The notes under the pieces: generated by a model
Database searches by the model: none
What the model saw: the letters and a program-made list of their open reading frames with translations, nothing else
Told to the model about the DNA's origin: nothing
DNA from: Nocardiopsis alkaliphila YIM 80379
GTDB taxonomy: Bacteria > Actinomycetota > Actinomycetes > Streptosporangiales > Streptosporangiaceae
NCBI RefSeq assembly: GCF_000341005.1
Contig: NZ_ANBD01000044.1
Location: forward strand, 9,207-73,206
Length of the DNA stretch: 64,000 bases
Reading direction: 5' to 3'
Shown here: piece by piece, positions 61,160 to 64,000 of the stretch
Layout: every line of letters starts with the position of its first letter
How positions within the stretch are numbered: the stretch's first letter is position 1
Translations under genes and position numbers: made by a program

Positions 61160-61239
61160 TGTTCGAAACTGTTCGATCTTAGTCTGTTCGGTCGATTCCT
61201 GGGTGTCAATGGGAGCCTTGGGCGTGTTTTCTTGTTCGA
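61160..61239. promoter_or_regulatory. Repeated TGTTCGA boxes upstream of the gal operon
   Basis: TGTTCGA occurs at 61160-61166, 61170-61176 and 61233-61239, and TGTTCGG at 61185-61191. The first two are spaced exactly one helical turn apart. Direct repeats of this sort are typical DeoR-family operators, and the boxes start 23 bases before the deoR start codon. Confidence 0.65.
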
Positions 61240-61497
61240 AGTAGTTGATAAGTGTTGAAGAGCTTTCGGTGAGGTGTCGCATGCGTAGGTGTTCGTGACA
61301 GGGTCCACGGCGTGTTCGGCCCGCCTTGGGCGCGGGGCGAGAGCGACCGACCAGCGCGTCATCACCTTGGGCGCCTGGGGAGCGCCCGGGTGCTGCCCGT
61401 GGAACCGCGCGGTCGAGGGGACCGCGCGGTGTCCCCACGAGCCGGTCGCCCAGAACCGGGGCAGCACCTACGCCTGGAGGCCGAAGAGCATGGGGGT
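61240..61497. other. Rest of the deoR upstream region / end of DMT transcript
   Basis: Apart from the TGTTCGA boxes to its left and the hairpin at 61404-61430, no gene or repeat was found here. Confidence 0.4.
61404..61430 (-). terminator. Terminator hairpin downstream of the DMT transporter
   Basis: ACCGCGCGGT occurs twice (61404-61413 and 61421-61430). The unit is self-complementary, so the copies form a 10-bp stem with a CGAGGGG loop, 67 bases beyond the transporter stop. No T-tract. Confidence 0.6.
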
Positions 61498-62472
61498 TCA
61501 GCCTCGTGTGGCCCGGGCGTCCCGTTCGCCCACCGGCCGACCATCGCCGAGCCTCGACTCCGGCGGGGTCTGGTCCGGCTCCATGACCGGGTCGTCCTTC
61601 TGCGGGGGTCGGCGCGCGGTGAACTGAACCAGCAGCACCGCCCCGATCGCCGTCAGTGCCCCCGCCCCCTGCGCGAGGGTGAGGGTCTCGTTCAGTACCA
61701 GGTAACCCAGGAGGGTGGCGGTGAGCGGGCTGGCGAAGGAGAGGAAGGACACGGCCAGCGCGGGTAGCCGCTCCAGACCGCGGAACCACAGCGCGTACGC
61801 CACCAGAGCACCGATCAGCCCCAGATAGGCGAAACCGCCCAGGTTGGCCAGGGTGATCGAGGGCGGCAGCTCTTCCACTAGGAGGGTGGCCGGCAGTAGT
61901 ACGAGTCCGCCCGCGGTGAGCTGCCAGCCGGTGATCCCCAACAGGCTCACCCCCTCCGGGCGTCCCCAGCGCTTGGTGAGCACGATGCCCGTGCCCATGG
62001 AGCACGCGGCGGCCAAACCGGCCAGGACCCCGATCGGGTTCAGAGCGGCCTCGGGGCCCAGTACGAGCAGTGCCACCCCGATGGCGCCGAGCAGGCAGGC
62101 CAGGAGATGGATCGGGCGGATCGCCTCGCCTAGCAGTAGCGCCCCGAGCAGTAGCACGATGACCGGTTGGACCGTCATCACCAAGGCGGCGATTCCCCCG
62201 GGTAGCAGGTAGGCGGCCACGTAGAGCAGGTAGAGGAAGGCGCCGATGTTGAGGGTGCCCAATACCAGCGATCGCCACCACCACACACCGTGGGGCAAGG
62301 CCCGTGTGATCGCCAACAGGAGGATCCCGGCGGGAAGGGCGCGGGTGAGCGCGGCCAGGAACGGCCGGTCCGGCGGCAGGAATTCGGTGGTGACCAGATA
62401 GGTGCTGCCCCAGACCATCGGAGCCAGGACGGTGAGCAGGGAGTCGGCGGCGACTCGTCCACGGTCGGTCAC
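61498..62472 (-). CDS. EamA/DMT-superfamily transporter
   Basis: A 324-residue inner-membrane protein with ten helices in two EamA repeats (APMVWGSTYLVTTEFLPPDRPFLAALTRALPAGILLL and GITGWQLTAGGLVLLPATLL). Such proteins export amino acids or metabolites. GTG 62472 overlaps the nitroreductase stop (GTGA), so the two are coupled. The hydrophilic C-terminal ~40 residues are cytoplasmic. Confidence 0.92.
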   Translation of the reverse strand: MTDRGRVAADSLLTVLAPMVWGSTYLVTTEFLPPDRPFLAALTRALPAGILLLAITRALPHGVWWWRSLVLGTLNIGAFLYLLYVAAYLLPGGIAALVMTVQPVIVLLLGALLLGEAIRPIHLLACLLGAIGVALLVLGPEAALNPIGVLAGLAAACSMGTGIVLTKRWGRPEGVSLLGITGWQLTAGGLVLLPATLLVEELPPSITLANLGGFAYLGLIGALVAYALWFRGLERLPALAVSFLSFASPLTATLLGYLVLNETLTLAQGAGALTAIGAVLLVQFTARRPPQKDDPVMEPDQTPPESRLGDGRPVGERDARATRG

Positions 62473-63116
62473 AGTGTCTCCCCGTAACGGTCACCGAAGG
62501 CGAGACGATCCAGCGGGAGGCGGCCCGGGTGGGAGGGCTCCTCGGCCGGGAAGCCAACGGAGAGCAGTAGTGCGACGGCGAGGTCGTCTCGGTGGTCGGC
62601 GCCGATCACCTTGAGCACCTCGGTTTCGTTCCAGCCGTTCATCGCGGAGGTGGCCAATCCGGCCGCCGACGCGGCGAGCATCGCGTGGGTGGCGGCGATG
62701 GTGGCGTCCTTGATCGCGTACTCGCGACCGAGCCCGCGCTCTTCGAGGTCGCGCTGGAAGTCGATGCCGTGCGTGGCGGTGGCCCGGAGGAATTCCTCGT
62801 CCCAGGCCCGGCGTGCGCGTGCGCTCTCGTAGACCTCGGTGAGGTCCTCGCGCCAACGACCGGTCTCGGCGAGGAAGACCAGGGTCACGGGGGCCTCGCG
62901 GGGCTGGCGTTGACCGTTGGCGGCGTGGGAGAGCGCCTCCCGGGCCGCGGGATCGCATACGGCCACCACCGACCGGGACTGGAAGTTCCAACTGGAGGGG
63001 GCCTCCATGCTGAGTTCGAGGAGCTCACGCAGCAGTGCCCGGGGGACCGTGTCCGGCCGGAACCGGCGCACGCTGCGTCGTCGGCGGATGATCTCGGTGA
63101 AGGTGGGGGGAATCAT
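62469..63116 (-). CDS. Nitroreductase-family FMN oxidoreductase
   Basis: 215 residues with the family opening FTEIIRRRRSVRRFRPDTVP (FMN-binding Arg residues), the SSWNFQSRSVVAV active-site segment and the C-terminal ADHRDDLAVALLLSVGFPAEE. It reduces nitro, quinone or flavin substrates with NAD(P)H. ATG 63116 has GAAAGG seven bases upstream; ATG 63122 is too close to it. Coupled to the DMT transporter and divergent from a MarR regulator. Confidence 0.93.
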   Translation of the reverse strand: MIPPTFTEIIRRRRSVRRFRPDTVPRALLRELLELSMEAPSSWNFQSRSVVAVCDPAAREALSHAANGQRQPREAPVTLVFLAETGRWREDLTEVYESARARRAWDEEFLRATATHGIDFQRDLEERGLGREYAIKDATIAATHAMLAASAAGLATSAMNGWNETEVLKVIGADHRDDLAVALLLSVGFPAEEPSHPGRLPLDRLAFGDRYGETL

Positions 63117-63126
63117 GAGCATACCT

Positions 63127-63153
63127 TTCGATGTCGAACTATTCGATGTCGAA
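63127..63153. promoter_or_regulatory. Tandem near-palindromes between nitroreductase and marR
   Basis: TTCGATGTCGAA occurs twice (63127-63138 and 63142-63153), 15 bases centre to centre; each copy is a dyad of TTCGA and TCGAA around TG. The pair lies 11 bases from the nitroreductase start and 53 bases from the marR start, right for repression of both. Confidence 0.75.
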
Positions 63154-63205
63154 AGATTAGGGCGTGGGTCCGAAGACGTCAAGGAGAGGCCGCTATGCTC
63201 GCGGG

Positions 63206-63739
63206 ATGAACGACGCCGTCGACCTCTACCTCGCCCAATGGAATCGGGAGCGTCCCGACCTCGACGTCTCGCCGATGGCGATCGTCGGACGAATGAACCG
63301 TCTTCAGCGGTTCCTGGGCCGCGGAGTCGGTGATGGCCTGGCCGAACACGGCCTGGAACGTTGGGAGTTCGACGTGCTGGCGACCCTGCGGCGGTCCGGC
63401 GCGCCCCACCGCCTCACCGCCAAGGAACTGGTGCGAATGTCGATGGTCGGTTCCTCCGCCATGACCAACCGGGTGGATCGCCTGGTTCAGCGTGGATTCG
63501 TGGACCGGGAGATCGACCCGGACAACCGGCGTCGTGTCCTGGTCGGCCTCACCGACGAGGGGTTCGAATTGGTGGACCGGGTGGTGGAGGACCACGTGGC
63601 CAACGAGGCGCGTCTGCTACGAGGGCTCGACGCAGGGGAACAGGAACGGTTGGTCGTCCTGCTGCGTAAACTGCTGCTCTCCTTCGGAGACGATGCTCCA
63701 GAGGAGGTCACCGGCCCAGGGCGCTCCTCGCCGGAGTAG
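63206..63739 (+). CDS. MarR-family regulator
   Basis: 177 residues; a winged helix (LRRSGAPHRLTAKELVRMSMVGSSAMTNRVDRLVQRGFVDREIDPDNRRRVLVGLTDEG) between dimerisation helices. The N-terminus LAQWNRERPDLDVSPMAIVGRMNRL is typical of regulators of redox or detoxification genes. ATG 63206 was chosen; GTG 63164 is an alternative without Shine-Dalgarno. Divergent from the nitroreductase-transporter pair. Confidence 0.92.
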   Translation: MNDAVDLYLAQWNRERPDLDVSPMAIVGRMNRLQRFLGRGVGDGLAEHGLERWEFDVLATLRRSGAPHRLTAKELVRMSMVGSSAMTNRVDRLVQRGFVDREIDPDNRRRVLVGLTDEGFELVDRVVEDHVANEARLLRGLDAGEQERLVVLLRKLLLSFGDDAPEEVTGPGRSSPE

Positions 63740-63954
63740 GTAGGGGGCACGACATCCGTTGTCGTGGTGGTCTCCGCCACGTGGGGGAGAGCAGGGCAGG
63801 ACCACCGAGTCCGCGCCCCGCGCAGCATGCTCCCCGACGTCGATGCCGCGCGCCGCTCGCCCACGTGCGGCCGGAACACCCGCGTCGCGGGTCACCGGCC
63901 CGATGTTCGAGCCCGGCCCCGCCTTCTTCCTCGAGTCGGTGCCGGACACACGAA

Positions 63955-63983
63955 GGGGAGGCCTCCGTTGACGGGGCCTCCCC
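63955..63983. terminator. Hairpin near the right edge
   Basis: Perfect 9-bp arms GGGGAGGCC (63955-63963) and GGCCTCCCC (63975-63983). It probably ends a gene outside the window or the marR transcript. The rest of 63740-64000 shows no gene. Confidence 0.55.
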
Positions 63984-64000
63984 TCGATGTTCGTGGCCGG

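Overview
The window reads as chromosome of a high-GC actinomycete: strong third-position G/C bias, frequent GTG and TTG starts, ATGA/GTGA translational overlaps, eukaryote-type Ser/Thr kinases, paired ClpP proteases with a ClgR/PopR-like regulator, a GlsB-type stress gene and a type I-E style CRISPR repeat. The family mix would suit Nocardiopsis, Thermobifida, Streptomonospora or Streptomyces relatives; this assignment is inference. No rRNA, tRNA, transposase or phage gene was recognised.

Layout. 1-6.8 kb: end of one cytochrome P450 and a complete second P450, a membrane Ser/Thr kinase, a NarL-type two-component pair, a small membrane protein and an NmrA-like reductase. 6.8-10.6 kb: an 18-codon relic of an acyl-CoA dehydrogenase 3' end, a three-repeat orphan CRISPR array, purC behind a GntR regulator with a palindromic operator, and an intact acyl-CoA dehydrogenase divergent from a TetR. 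11.4-16.5 kb: prfC, citrate synthase, a DUF308/HdeD-like membrane protein and an ABM monooxygenase. 16.8-20.3 kb: a coupled unit of a coiled-coil protein, an unknown small protein and a zinc-ribbon PP2C phosphatase, then a DUF6221 protein. 20.3-34 kb: HAD hydrolase, idi, an unusual SDR, a zinc alcohol dehydrogenase, a second two-component system, DUF418, a MoaD/BNR-repeat pair, TetR, HIBYL-CoA hydrolase, GH64 glucanase and an O-methyltransferase.

34.4-39.7 kb is a minus-strand block of two coupled Ser/Thr kinases and two related membrane proteins. 40-42 kb holds an aldehyde dehydrogenase with DUF779, behind a perfect palindrome. 42.1-49 kb is a complete Mrp/Mnh cation/proton antiporter operon (A+B fusion, C, D, E, F, G), with a long coiled-coil tail on MnhC, divergent from a MarR. 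49.9-52.2 kb is a ClpP protease island: two catalytically complete ClpPs, a convergent XRE regulator ending in Leu-Ala-Ala and a divergent 56-residue ORF that also ends in Leu-Ala-Ala. 52.6-57.6 kb: an NB-ARC/TPR protein, GlsB, a Gfo/Idh/MocA oxidoreductase and a TPR protein.

58-61.2 kb is a galactose operon (DeoR-galT-galE relic-galK) in which galE is reduced to a 46-codon ORF still coupled on both sides. The window ends with a nitroreductase/DMT-transporter pair divergent from a MarR regulator across two copies of a near-palindrome. The strongest leads are the Clp island with two proteins carrying possible C-terminal degrons, the galE relic, the duplicated acyl-CoA dehydrogenase 3' ends bracketing the CRISPR-purC-GntR segment, the MnhC extension, and an orphan 24-bp LacI-like palindrome.
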